Position numbers and translations under genes: made by a program
NCBI GenBank assembly: GCA_030180135.1
Contig: CM058240.1
Span: 70,861,581-70,925,580, forward strand
Source: Orychophragmus violaceus
Lineage: Eukaryota > Streptophyta > Magnoliopsida > Brassicales > Brassicaceae
DNA length: 64,000 nucleotides
Direction of reading: 5' to 3'
The notes under the pieces: generated by a model
Told to the model about the DNA's origin: nothing
What the model saw: the letters and a program-made list of their open reading frames with translations, nothing else
Database searches by the model: none
Shown: positions 13,401 to 26,600 of the stretch, one piece after another
Layout of the letters: each line of letters starts with the position of its first letter
Numbering within the stretch: position 1 is the first letter of the stretch

Positions 13401-16400
13401 AGGACATTTTAGAAGATCAAAGTTTCTTTCTTGTCAGTTAATAGGGTTATTTAGGGGGGTGTTTAAAGTGAACAAAAACTTGTATAACATGCTTCTCATT
13501 CTACCTTTAAGAGCATGCAAAAACTAACTTATAGTTGTCTTACCTCACCTAATTTCTCTAATCCATGACACATATGTTTCAAGAAGTTTTGGTAAAAAAG
13601 TTTTGTTTAGGATTCTCATAGGACATTTTAGAAGATCAAAGTTTCTTTCTTGTCTGTTAGTAGGGTTACTTAGGGGTGTTTAAAGTGAACATAAACTTGT
13701 ATAACATGCTTCTCATTCTACCTTTAAGAGCATGCAAAAACTAACTTATAGTTGTCTTAACTCACCTAATTTCTCCAATCCATGATACATATGTTTCAAG
13801 AAGTTTTGGTAAAAAAGTTTTGTTTAGGATTCTCATAGGACATTTTAGAAGATCAAAGTTTCTCTCTTGTCTGTTAGTAGGGTTACTTAGGGGTGTTTAA
13901 AGTGAACATAAACTTGTATAACATGCTTCTCATTCTACCTTTAAGAGCATGCAAAAACTAACTTATAGTTGTCTTACCTCACCTAATTTCTCCAATCCAT
14001 GATACATATGTTTCAAGAAGTTTTGGTAACAAAAGTTTTGTTTCGGATTCTCATAGGACATTTTGGAATATCAAAGTTTCTTTCTTGTATGTTAGTAGGG
14101 TTACTTAGGGGTGTTTAAAATGAACATAAACTTGTATAACATGCTTCCCATTCTACCTTTAAGAGCATGCAAAAACTAACTTATAGCTGTCTTACCTCAC
14201 CTAATTTCTCCAATCCATGATACATATGTTTCAAGAAGTTTTGGTAAAAAAGTTTTGTTTAGGATTCTCATAGGACATTTTAGAAGATCAAAGTTTCTCT
14301 CTTGTCTGTTAGTAGGGTTACTTAGGGGTGTTTAAAGTGAACATAAACTTGTATAACATGCTTCTCATTCTACCTTTAAGAGCATGCAAAAACTAACTTA
14401 TAGTTGTCTTACCTCACCTAATTTCTCTAATCCATGACACATATGTTTCAAGAAGTTTTGGTAAAAAAGTTTTGTTTAGGATTCTCATAGGACATTTTAG
14501 AAGATCAAAGTTTCTTTCTTGTCTGTTAGTAGGGTTACTTAGGGGTGTTTAAAGTGAACATAAACTTGTATAACATGCTTCTCATTCTACCTTTAAGAGC
14601 ATGCAAAAACTAACTTATAGTTGTCTTACCTCACCTAATTTCTCTAATCCATGACACATATGTTTCAAGAAGTTTTGGTAAAAAGGTTTTGTTTAGGATT
14701 ATCATAGGACATTTTAGAAGATCAAAGTTTCTCTCTTGTCTGTTAGTAGGGTTACTTAGGGGTGTTTAAAGTGAACATAAACTTGTATAACATCCTTCCC
14801 ATTCTACCTTTAAGAGCATGCAAAAACTAACTTATAGTTGTCTTACCTCACCTAATTTCTCCAATCCATGATACATATATTTCAAGAAGTTTTGGTAAAA
14901 AAGTTTTGTTTAGGATTCTCATAGGACATTTTAGAAGATCAAAGTTTCTTTCTTGTCTGTTAGTAGGGTTACTTAGGGGTGTTTAAAGTGAACATAAACT
15001 TGTATAACATGCTTCTCAATCTACCTTTAAGAGCATGCAAAAACTAACTTATAGTTGTCTTACCTCACCTAATTTCTCCAATCCATGATACATATGTTTC
15101 AAGAAGTTTTGGTAACAAAAGTTTTGTTTCGGATTCTCATAGGACATTTTGGAATATCAAAGTTTCTTTCTTGTATGTTAGTAGGGTTACTTAGGAGTGT
15201 TTAAAATGAACATAAACTTGTATAACATGCTTCCCATTCTACCTTTAAGAGCATGCAAAAACTAACTTATAGTTGTCTTACCTCACCTAATTTCTCCAAT
15301 CCATGATACATATGTTTCAAGAAGTTTTGGTAAAAAAGTTTTGTTTAGGATTCTCATAGGACATTTTAGAAGATCAAAGTTTCTCTCTTGTCTGTTAGTA
15401 GGGTTACTTAGGGGTGTTTAAAGTGAACATAAACTTGTATAACATGCTTCTCATTCTACCTTTAAGAGCATGCAAAAACTAACTTATAGTTGTCTTACCT
15501 CACCTAATTTCTCTAATCCATGACACATATGTTTCAAGAAGTTTTGGTAAAAATGTTTTGTTTAGGATTCTCATAGGATATTTTAGAAGATCAAAGTTTC
15601 TTTCTTGTCTGTTAGTAGTGTTACTTAGGGGTGTTTAAAAGAACATAAACTTGTATAACATTCTTGTCATTCTTCCTTTAAGAGCATACAAAAACTATCT
15701 TATAGTTGTCTTACCTCACCTAATTTCTCCAATCCATGACACATATGTTTCAAGAAATTTTGGTAAAAATGTTTTGTTTAGGATTCTCATAGGACATTTT
15801 AGAAGATCAAAGTTTCTTTCTTGTCTGTTAATAGGGTTATTTAGGGGGGTGTTTAAAGTGAACAAAAACTTGTATAACATGCTTCTCATTCTACCTTTAA
15901 GAGCATGCAAAAACTAACTTATAGTTGTCTTACCTCACCTAATTTCTCTAATCCATGACACATATGTTTCAAGAAGTTTTGGTAAAAAAGTTTTGTTTAG
16001 GATTCTCATAGGACATTTTAGAAGATCAAAGTTTCTTTCTTGTCTGTTAGTAGGGTTACTTAGGGGTGTTTAAAGTGAACATAAACTTGTATAACATGCT
16101 TCTCATTCTACCTTTAAGAGCATGCAAAAACTAACTTATAGTTGTCTTACCTCACCTAATTTCTCTAATCCATGACACATATGTTTCAAGAAGTTTTGGT
16201 AAAAATGTTTTGTTTATGATTCTCATAGGACATTTTAGAAGATCAAAGTTTCTTTCTTGTCTGTTAGTAGTGTTACTTAGGGGTGTTTAAAAGAACATAA
16301 ACTTGTATAACATTCTTGTCATTCTTCCTTTAAGAGCATACAAAAACTATTTTATAGTTGTCTTACCTCACGTAATTTCTCCAATCCATGACACATATGT

Positions 16401-19400
16401 TTCAAGAAATTTTGGTAAAAATGTTTTGTTTAGGATTCTCATAGGACATTTTAGAAGATCAAAGTTTCTCTCTTGTCTGTTAGTAGGGTTACTTAGGGGT
16501 GTTTAAAGTGAACATAAACTTGTATAACATGCTTCTCATTCTACCTTTAAGAGCATGCAAAAACTAACTTATAGTTGTCTTAACTCACCTAATTTCTCCA
16601 ATCCATGATACATATGTTTCAAGAAGTTTTGGTAAAAAAGTTTTGTTTAGGATTCTCATAGGACATTTTAGAAGATCAAAGTTTCTCTCTTGTCTGTTAG
16701 TAGGGTTACTTAGGGGTGTTTAAAGTGAACATAAACTTGTATAACATGCTTCCCATTCTACCTTTAAGAGCATGCAAAAACTAACTTATAGTTGTCTTAC
16801 CTCACCTAATTTCTCCAATCCATGATACATATGTTTCAAGAAGTTTTGGTAAAAAAGTTTTGTTTAGGATTCTCATAGGACATTTTAGAAGATCAAAGTT
16901 TCTCTCTTGTCTGTTAGTAGGGTTACTTAGGGGTGTTTAAAGTGAACATAAACTTGTATAACATGCTTCTCAATCTACCTTTAAGAGCATGCAAAAACTA
17001 ACTTATAGTTGTCTTACCTCACCTAATTTCTCTAATCCATGATACATATGTTTCAAGAAGTTTTGGTAACAAAAGTTTTGTTTCGGATTCTCATAGGACA
17101 TTTTGGAATATCAAAGTTTCTTTCTTGTATGTTAGTAGGGTTACTTAGGAGTGTTTAAAATGAACATAAACTTGTATAACATGCTTCCCATTCTACCTTT
17201 AAGAGCATGCAAAAACTAACTTATAGTTGTCTTACCTCACCTAATTTCTCCAATCCATGATACATATGTTTCAAGAAGTTTTGGTAAAAAAGTTTGGTTT
17301 AGGATTCTCATAGGACATTTTAGAAGATCAAAGTTTCTCTCTTGTCTGTTAGTAGGGTTACTTAGGGGTGTTTAAAGTGAACATAAACTTGTATAACATG
17401 CTTCTCATTCTACCTTTAAGAGCATGCAAAAACTAACTTATAGTTGTCTTACCTCACCTAATTTCTCTAATCCATGATACATATGTTTCAAGAAGTTTTG
17501 GTAAAAATGTTTTGTTTAGGATTCTCATAGGATATTTTAGAAGATCAAAGTTTCTTTCTTGTCTGTTAGTAGTGTTACTTAGGGGTGTTTAAAAGAACAT
17601 AAACTTGTATAACATTCTTGTCATTCTTCCTTTAAGAGCATACAAAAACTATCTTATAGTTGTCTTACTTCACCTAATTTCTCCAATCCATGACACATAT
17701 GTTTCAAGAAATTTTGGTAAAAATGTTTTGTTTAGGATTCTCATAGGACATTTTAGAAGATCAAAGTTTCTTTCTTGTCTGTTAATAGGGTTATTTAGGG
17801 GGGTGTTTAAAGTGAACAAAAACTTGTATAACATGCTTCTCATTCTACCTTTAAGAGCATGCAAAAACTAACTTATAGTTGTCTTACCTCACCTAATTTC
17901 TCTAATCCATGACACATATGTTTCAAGAAGTTTTGGTAAAAAAGTTTTGTTTAGGATTCTCATAGGACATTTTAGAAGATCAAAGTTTCTTTCTTGTCTG
18001 TTAGTAGGGTTACTTAGGGGTGTTTAAAGTGAACATAAACTTGTATAACATGCATCTCATTCTACCTTTAAGAGCATGCAAAAACTAACTTATAGTTGTC
18101 TTACCTCACCTAATTTCTCTAATCCATGACACATATGTTTCAAGAAGTTTTGGTAAAAAAGTTTTGTTTAGGATTCTCATAGGACATTTTAGAAGATCAA
18201 AGTTTCTTTCTTGTCTGTTAGTAGGGTTACTTAGGGGTGTTTAAAGTGAACATAAACTTGTATAACATGCTTCTCATTCTACCTTTAAGAGCATGCAAAA
18301 ACTAACTTATAGTTGTCTTACCTCACCTAATTTCTCTAATCCATGACACATATGTTTCAAGAAGTTTTGGTAAAAAGGTTTTGTTTAGGATTATCATAGG
18401 ACATTTTAGAAGATCAAAGTTTCTCTCTTGTCTGTTAGTAGGGTTACTTAGGGGTGTTTAAAGTGAACATAAACTTGTATAACATCCTTCCCATTCTACC
18501 TTTAAGAGCATGCAAAAACTAACTTATAGTTGTCTTACCTCACCTAATTTCTCCAATCCATGATACATATATTTCAAGAAGTTTTGGTAAAAAAGTTTTG
18601 TTTAGGATTCTCATAGGACATTTTAGAAGATCAAAGTTTCTTTCTTGTCTGTTAGTAGGGTTACTTAGGGGTGTTTAAAGTGAACATAAACTTGTATAAC
18701 ATGCTTCTCAATCTACCTTTAAGAGCATGCAAAAACTAACTTATAGTTGTCTTACCTCACCTAATTTCTCCAATCCATGATACATATGTTTCAAGAAGTT
18801 TTGGTAACAAAAGTTTTGTTTCGGATTCTCATAGGACATTTTGGAATATCAAAGTTTCTTTCTTGTATGTTAGTAGGGTTACTTAGGAGTGTTTAAAATG
18901 AACATAAACTTGTATAACATGCTTCCCATTCTACCTTTAAGAGCATGCAAAAACTAACTTATAGTTGTCTTACCTCACCTAATTTCTCCAATCCATGATA
19001 CATATGTTTCAAGAAGTTTTGGTAAAAAAGTTTTGTTTAGGATTCTCATAGGACATTTTAGAAGATCAAAGTTTCTCTCTTGTCTGTTAGTAGGGTTACT
19101 TAGGGGTGTTTAAAGTGAACATAAACTTGTATAACATGCTTCTCATTCTACCTTTAAGAGCATGCAAAAACTAACTTATAGTTGTCTTACCTCACCTAAT
19201 TTCTCTAATCCATGACACATATGTTTCAAGAAGTTTTGGTAAAAATGTTTTGTTTAGGATTCTCATAGGATATTTTAGAAGATCAAAGTTTCTTTCTTGT
19301 CTGTTAGTAGTGTTACTTAGGGGTGTTTAAAAGAACATAAACTTGTATAACATTCTTGTCATTCTTCCTTTAAGAGCATACAAAAACTATCTTATAGTTG

Positions 19401-22400
19401 TCTTACCTCACCTAATTTCTCCAATCCATGACACATATGTTTCAAGAAATTTTGGTAAAAATGTTTTGTTTAGGATTCTCATAGGACATTTTAGAAGATC
19501 AAAGTTTCTTTCTTGTCTGTTAATAGGGTTATTTAGGGGGGTGTTTAAAGTGAACAAAAACTTGTATAACATGCTTCTCATTCTACCTTTAAGAGCATGC
19601 AAAAACTAACTTATAGTTGTCTTACCTCACCTAATTTCTCTAATCCATGACACATATGTTTCAAGAAGTTTTGGTAAAAAAGTTTTGTTTAGGATTCTCA
19701 TAGGACATTTTAGAAGATCAAAGTTTCTTTCTTGTCTGTTAGTAGGGTTACTTAGGAGTGTTTAAAGTGAACATAAACTTGTATAACATGCTTCTCATTC
19801 TACCTTTAAGAGCATGCAAAAACTAACTTATAGTTGTCTTACCTCACCTAATTTCTCTAATCCATGACACATATGTTTCAAGAAGTTTTGGTAAAAAAGT
19901 TTTGTTTAGGATTCTCATAGGACATTTTAGAAGATCAAAGTTTCTTTCTTGTCTGTTAGTAGGGTTACTTAGGGGTGTTTAAAGTGAACATAAACTTGTA
20001 TAACATGCTTCTCATTCTACCTTTAAGAGCATGCAAAAACTAACTTATAGTTGTCTTACCTCACCTAATTTCTCTAATCCATGACACATATGTTTCAAGA
20101 AGTTTTGGTAAAAATGTTTTGTTTAGGATTCTCATAGGACATTTTAGAAGATCAAAGTTTCTCTCTTGTCTGTTAGTAGGGTTACTTAGGGGTGTTTAAA
20201 GTGAACATAAACTTGTATAACATGCTTCTCATTCTACCTTTAAGAGCATGCAAAAACTAACTTATAGTTGTCTTAACTCACCTAATTTCTCCAATCCATG
20301 ATACATATGTTTCAAGAAGTTTTGGTAAAAAAGTTTTGTTTAGGATTCTCATAGGACATTTTAGAAGATCAAAGTTTCTCTCTTGTCTGTTAGTAGGGTT
20401 ACTTAGGGGTGTTTAAAGTGAACATAAACTTGTATAACATGCTTCCCATTCTACCTTTAAGAGCATGCAAAAACTAACTTATAGCTGTCTTACCTCACCT
20501 AATTTCTCCAATCCATGATACATATGTTTCAAGAAGTTTTGGTAAAAAAGTTTTGTTTAGGATTCTCATAGGACATTTTAGAAGATCAAAGTTTCTCTCT
20601 TGTCTGTTAGTAGGGTTACTTAGGGGTGTTTAAAGTGAACATAAACTTGTATAACATGCTTCTCAATCTACCTTTAAGAGCATGCAAAAACTAACTTATA
20701 GTTGTCTTACCTCACCTAATTTCTCTAATCCATGATACATATGTTTCAAGAAGTTTTGGTAACAAAAGTTTTGTTTCGGATTCTCATAGGACATTTTGGA
20801 ATATCAAAGTTTCTTTCTTGTATGTTAGTAGGGTTACTTAGGAGTGTTTAAAATGAACATAAACTTGTATAACATGCTTCCCATTCTACCTTTAAGAGCA
20901 TGCAAAAACTAACTTATAGTTGTCTTACCTCACCTAATTTCTCCAATCCATGATACATATGTTTCAAGAAGTTTTGGTAAAAAAGTTTGGTTTAGGATTC
21001 TCATAGGACATTTTAGAAGATCAAAGTTTCTCTCTTGTCTGTTAGTAGGGTTACTTAGGGGTGTTTAAAGTGAACATAAACTTGTATAACATGCTTCTCA
21101 TTCTACCTTTAAGAGCATGCAAAAACTAACTTATAGTTGTCTTACCTCACCTAATTTCTCTAATCCATGATACATATGTTTCAAGAAGTTTTGGTAAAAA
21201 TGTTTTGTTTAGGATTCTCATAGGATATTTTAGAAGATCAAAGTTTCTTTCTTGTCTGTTAGTAGTGTTACTTAGGGGTGTTTAAAAGAACATAAACTTG
21301 TATAACATTCTTGTCATTCTTCCTTTAAGAGCATACAAAAACTATCTTATAGTTGTCTTACTTCACCTAATTTCTCCAATCCATGACACATATGTTTCAA
21401 GAAATTTTGGTAAAAATGTTTTGTTTAGGATTCTCATAGGACATTTTAGAAGATCAAAGTTTCTTTCTTGTCTGTTAATAGGGTTATTTAGGGGGGTGTT
21501 TAAAGTGAACAAAAACTTGTATAACATGCTTCTCATTCTACCTTTAAGAGCATGCAAAAACTAACTTATAGTTGTCTTACCTCACCTAATTTCTCTAATC
21601 CATGACACATATGTTTCAAGAAGTTTTGGTAAAAAAGTTTTGTTTAGGATTCTCATAGGACATTTTAGAAGATCAAAGTTTCTTTCTTGTCTGTTAGTAG
21701 GGTTACTTAGGAGTGTTTAAAGTGAACATAAACTTGTATAACATGCTTCTCATTCTACCTTTAAGAGCATGCAAAAACTAACTTATAGTTGTCTTACCTC
21801 ACCTAATTTCTCTAATCCATGACACATATGTTTCAAGAAGTTTTGGTAAAAAAGTTTTGTTTAGGATTCTCATAGGACATTTTAGAAGATCAAAGTTTCT
21901 TTCTTGTCTGTTAGTAGGGTTACTTAGGGGTGTTTAAAGTGAACATAAACTTGTATAACATGCTTCTCATTCTACCTTTAAGAGCATGCAAAAACTAACT
22001 TATAGTTGTCTTACCTCACCTAATTTCTCTAATCCATGACACATATGTTTCAAGAAGTTTTGGTAAAAATGTTTTGTTTAGGATTCTCATAGGACATTTT
22101 AGAAGATCAAAGTTTCTCTCTTGTCTGTTAGTAGGGTTACTTAGGGGTGTTTAAAGTGAACATAAACTTGTATAACATGCTTCTCATTCTACCTTTAAGA
22201 GCATGCAAAAACTAACTTATAGTTGTCTTAACTCACCTAATTTCTCCAATCCATGATACATATGTTTCAAGAAGTTTTGGTAAAAAAGTTTTGTTTAGGA
22301 TTCTCATAGGACATTTTAGAAGATCAAAGTTTCTCTCTTGTCTGTTAGTAGGGTTACTTAGGGGTGTTTAAAGTGAACATAAACTTGTATAACATGCTTC

Positions 22401-23680
22401 CCATTCTACCTTTAAGAGCATGCAAAAACTAACTTATAGCTGTCTTACCTCACCTAATTTCTCCAATCCATGATACATATGTTTCAAGAAGTTTTGGTAA
22501 AAAAGTTTTGTTTAGGATTCTCATAGGACATTTTAGAAGATCAAAGTTTCTCTCTTGTCTGTTAGTAGGGTTACTTAGGGGTGTTTAAAGTGAACATAAA
22601 CTTGTATAACATGCTTCTCAATCTACCTTTAAGAGCATGCAAAAACTAACTTATAGTTGTCTTACCTCACCTAATTTCTCTAATCCATGATACATATGTT
22701 TCAAGAAGTTTTGGTAACAAAAGTTTTGTTTCGGATTCTCATAGGACATTTTGGAATATCAAAGTTTCTTTCTTGTCTGTTAGTAGGGTTACTTAGGGGT
22801 GTTTAAAGTGAACATAAACTTGTATAACATGCTTCTCAATCTACCTTTAAGAGCATGCAAAAACTAACTTATAGTTGTCTTACCTCACCTAATTTCTCCA
22901 ATCCATGATACATATGTTTCAAGAAGTTTTGGTAAAAAAGTTTGGTTTAGGATTCTCATAGGACATTTTAGAAGATCAAAGTTTCTCTCTTGTCTGTTAG
23001 TAGGGTTACTTAGGGGTGTTTAAAGTGAACATAAACTTGTATAACATGCTTCTCATTCTACCTTTAAGAGCATGCAAAAACTAACTTATAGTTGTCTTAC
23101 CTCACCTAATTTCTCTAATCCATGATACATATGTTTCAAGAAGTTTTGGTAAAAATGTTTTGTTTAGGATTCTCATAGGATATTTTAGAAGATCAAAGTT
23201 TCTTTCTTGTCTGTTAGTAGTGTTACTTAGGGGTGTTTAAAAGAACATAAACTTGTATAACATTCTTGTCATTCTTCCTTTAAGAGCATACAAAAACTAT
23301 CTTATAGTTGTCTTACTTCACCTAATTTCTCCAATCCATGACACATATGTTTCAAGAAATTTTGGTAAAAATGTTTTGTTTAGGATTCTCATAGGACATT
23401 TTAGAAGATCAAAGTTTCTTTCTTGTCTGTTAATAGGGTTATTTAGGGGGGTGTTTAAAGTGAACAAAAACTTGTATAACATGCTTCTCATTCTACCTTT
23501 AAGAGCATGCAAAAACTAACTTATAGTTGTCTTACCTCACCTAATTTCTCTAATCCATGACACATATGTTTCAAGAAGTTTTGGTAAAAAAGTTTTGTTT
23601 AGGATTCTCATAGGACATTTTAGAAGATCAAAGTTTCTTTCTTGTCTGTTAGTAGGGTTACTTAGGAGTGTTTAAAGTGA
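10428..23680 (+). repeat. Higher-order repeat block with 23-, 17- and 9-monomer offsets (4996, 3691, 1955 bp)
   Basis: AGAAC-class monomers near 10644, 11296 and 12598 recur 4996 bp later near 15640, 16292 and 17594. The segment starting at 15424 recurs at 19115 (offset 3691 bp), and the final part repeats at 1955 bp (about 19332, 21287 and 23242). A CTTACTTCAC change is shared by units near 17.67, 21.36 and 23.31 kb. An AAGTTTGGTTTAGG change is shared near 17.3, 21.0 and 22.9 kb, so those units descend from one mutated ancestor. A TTAACTCACC variant appears near 13.76, 16.58, 20.27 and 22.23 kb. No 219-bp CACCC-class unit occurs here. The outer edges are approximate. Confidence 0.82.
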
Positions 23681-26600
23681 ACATAAACTTGTATAACATG
23701 CTTCTCATTCTACCTTTAAGAGCATGCAAAAACTAACTTATAGTTGTCTTACCTCACCTAATTTCTCTAATCCATGACACATATGTTTCAAGAAGTTTTG
23801 GTAAAAATGTTTTGTTTATGATTCTCATAGGACATTTTAGAAGATCAAAGTTTCTTTCTTGTCTGTTAGTAGTGTTACTTAGGGGTGTTTAAAAGAACAT
23901 AAACTTGTATAACATTCTTGTCATTCTTCCTTTAAGAGCATACAAAAACTATTTTATAGTTGTCTTACCTCACGTAATTTCTCCAATCCATGACACATAT
24001 GTTTCAAGAAATTTTGGTAAAAATGTTTTGTTTAGGATTCTCATAGGACATTTTAGAAGATCAAAGTTTCTTTCTTGTCAGTTAATAGGGTTATTTAGGG
24101 GGGTGTTTAAAGTGAACAAAAACTTGTATAACATGCTTCTCATTCTACCTTTAAGAGCATGCAAAAACTAACTTATAGTTGTCTTACCTCACCTAATTTC
24201 TCTAATCCATGACACATATGTTTCAAGAAGTTTTGGTAAAAAAGTTTTGTTTAGGATTCTCATAGGACATTTTAGAAGATCAAAGTTTCTTTCTTGTCTG
24301 TTAGTAGGGTTACTTAGGGGTGTTTAAAGTGAACATAAACTTGTATAACATGCTTCTCATTCTACCTTTAAGAGCATGCAAAAACTAACTTATAGTTGTC
24401 TTAACTCACCTAATTTCTCCAATCCATGATACATATGTTTCAAGAAGTTTTGGTAAAAAAGTTTTGTTTAGGATTCTCATAGGACATTTTAGAAGATCAA
24501 AGTTTCTCTCTTGTCTGTTAGTAGGGTTACTTAGGGGTGTTTAAAGTGAACATAAACTTGTATAACATGCTTCTCATTCTACCTTTAAGAGCATGCAAAA
24601 ACTAACTTATAGTTGTCTTACCTCACCTAATTTCTCCAATCCATGATACATATGTTTCAAGAAGTTTTGGTAAAAAAGTTTTGTTTAGGATTCTCATAGG
24701 ACATTTTAGAAGATCAAAGTTTCTTTCTTGTCTGTTAGTAGGGTTACTTAGGGGTGTTTAAAGTGAACATAAACTTGTATAACATGCTTCTCAATCTACC
24801 TTTAAGAGCATGCAAAAACTAACTTATAGTTGTCTTACCTCACCCAATTTCTCCAATCCATGACACATATGTTTCAAAAAGTTTTGGTAAAAATGTTTTG
24901 TTTAGGATTCTCATAGGACATTTTAGAAAATCAAAGTTTCTTTCTTGTCTGTTAATAGGGTTATTTAGGGGGGTGTTTAAAGTGAACAAAAACTTGTATA
25001 ACATGCTTCTCATTCTACCTTTAAGAGCATGCAAAAACTAACTTATAGTTGTCTTACCTCACCTAATTTCTCCAATCCATGATACATATGTTTCAAGAAG
25101 TTTTGGTAAAAAAGTTTTGTTTAGGATTCTCATAGGACATTTTAGAAGATCAAAGTTTCTTTCTTGTCTGTTAGTAGGGTTACTTAGGGGTGTTTAAAGT
25201 GAACATAAACTTGTATAACATGCTTCTCAATCTACCTTTAAGAGCATGCAAAAACTAACTTATAGTTGTCTTACCTCACCTAATTTCTCCAATCCATGAT
25301 ACATATGTTTCAAGAAGTTTTGGTAACAAAAGTTTTGTTTCGGATTCTCATAGGACATTTTGGAATATCAAAGTTTCTTTCTTGTATGTTAGTAGGGTTA
25401 CTTAGGGGTGTTTAAAATGAACATAAACTTGTATAACATGCTTCCCATTCTACCTTTAAGAGCATGCAAAAACTAACTTATAGCTGTCTTACCTCACCTA
25501 ATTTCTCCAATCCATGATACATATGTTTCAAGAAGTTTTGGTAAAAAAGTTTTGTTTAGGATTCTCATAGGACATTTTAGAAGATCAAAGTTTCTCTCTT
25601 GTCTGTTAGTAGGGTTACTTAGGGGTGTTTAAAGTGAACATAAACTTGTATAACATGCTTCTCATTCTACCTTTAAGAGCATGCAAAAACTAACTTATAG
25701 TTGTCTTACCTCACCTAATTTCTCTAATCCATGACACATATGTTTCAAGAAGTTTTGGTAAAAAAGTTTTGTTTAGGATTCTCATAGGACATTTTAGAAG
25801 ATCAAAGTTTCTTTCTTGTCTGTTAGTAGGGTTACTTAGGGGTGTTTAAAGTGAACATAAACTTGTATAACATGCTTCTCAATCTACCTTTAAGAGCATG
25901 CAAAAACTAACTTATAGTTGTCTTACCTCACCTAATTTCTCCAATCCATGATACATATGTTTCAAGAAGTTTTGGTAAAAATGTTTTGTTTAGGATTCTC
26001 ATAGGACATTTTAGAAGATCAAAGTTTCTCTCTTGTCTGTTAGTAGGGTTACTTAGGGGTGTTTAAAGTGAACATAAACTTGTATAACATCCTTCCCATT
26101 CTACCTTTAAGAGCATGCAAAAACTAACTTATAGTTGTCTTACCTCACCTAATTTCTCCAATCCATGATACATATATTTCAAGAAGTTTTAGTAAAAAAG
26201 TTTTGTTTAGGATTCTCATAGGACATTTTAGAAGATCAAAGTTTCTCTCTTGTCTGTTAGTAGGGTTACTTAGGGGTGTTTAAAGTGAACATAAACTTGT
26301 ATAACATGCTTCTCATTCTACCTTTAAGAGCATGCAAAAACTAACTTATAGTTGTCTTACCTCACCTAATTTCTCCAATCCATGATACATATGTTTCAAG
26401 AAGTTTTGGTAAAAAAGTTTTGTTTAGGATTCTCATAGGACATTTTAGAAGATCAAAGTTTCTTTCTTATCTGTTAGTAGGGTTACTTAGGGGTGTTTAA
26501 AGTGAACATAAACTTGTATAACATGCTTCTCAATCTACCTTTAAGAGCATGCAAAAACTAACTTATAGTTGTCTTACCTCACCTAATTTCTCCAATCCAT

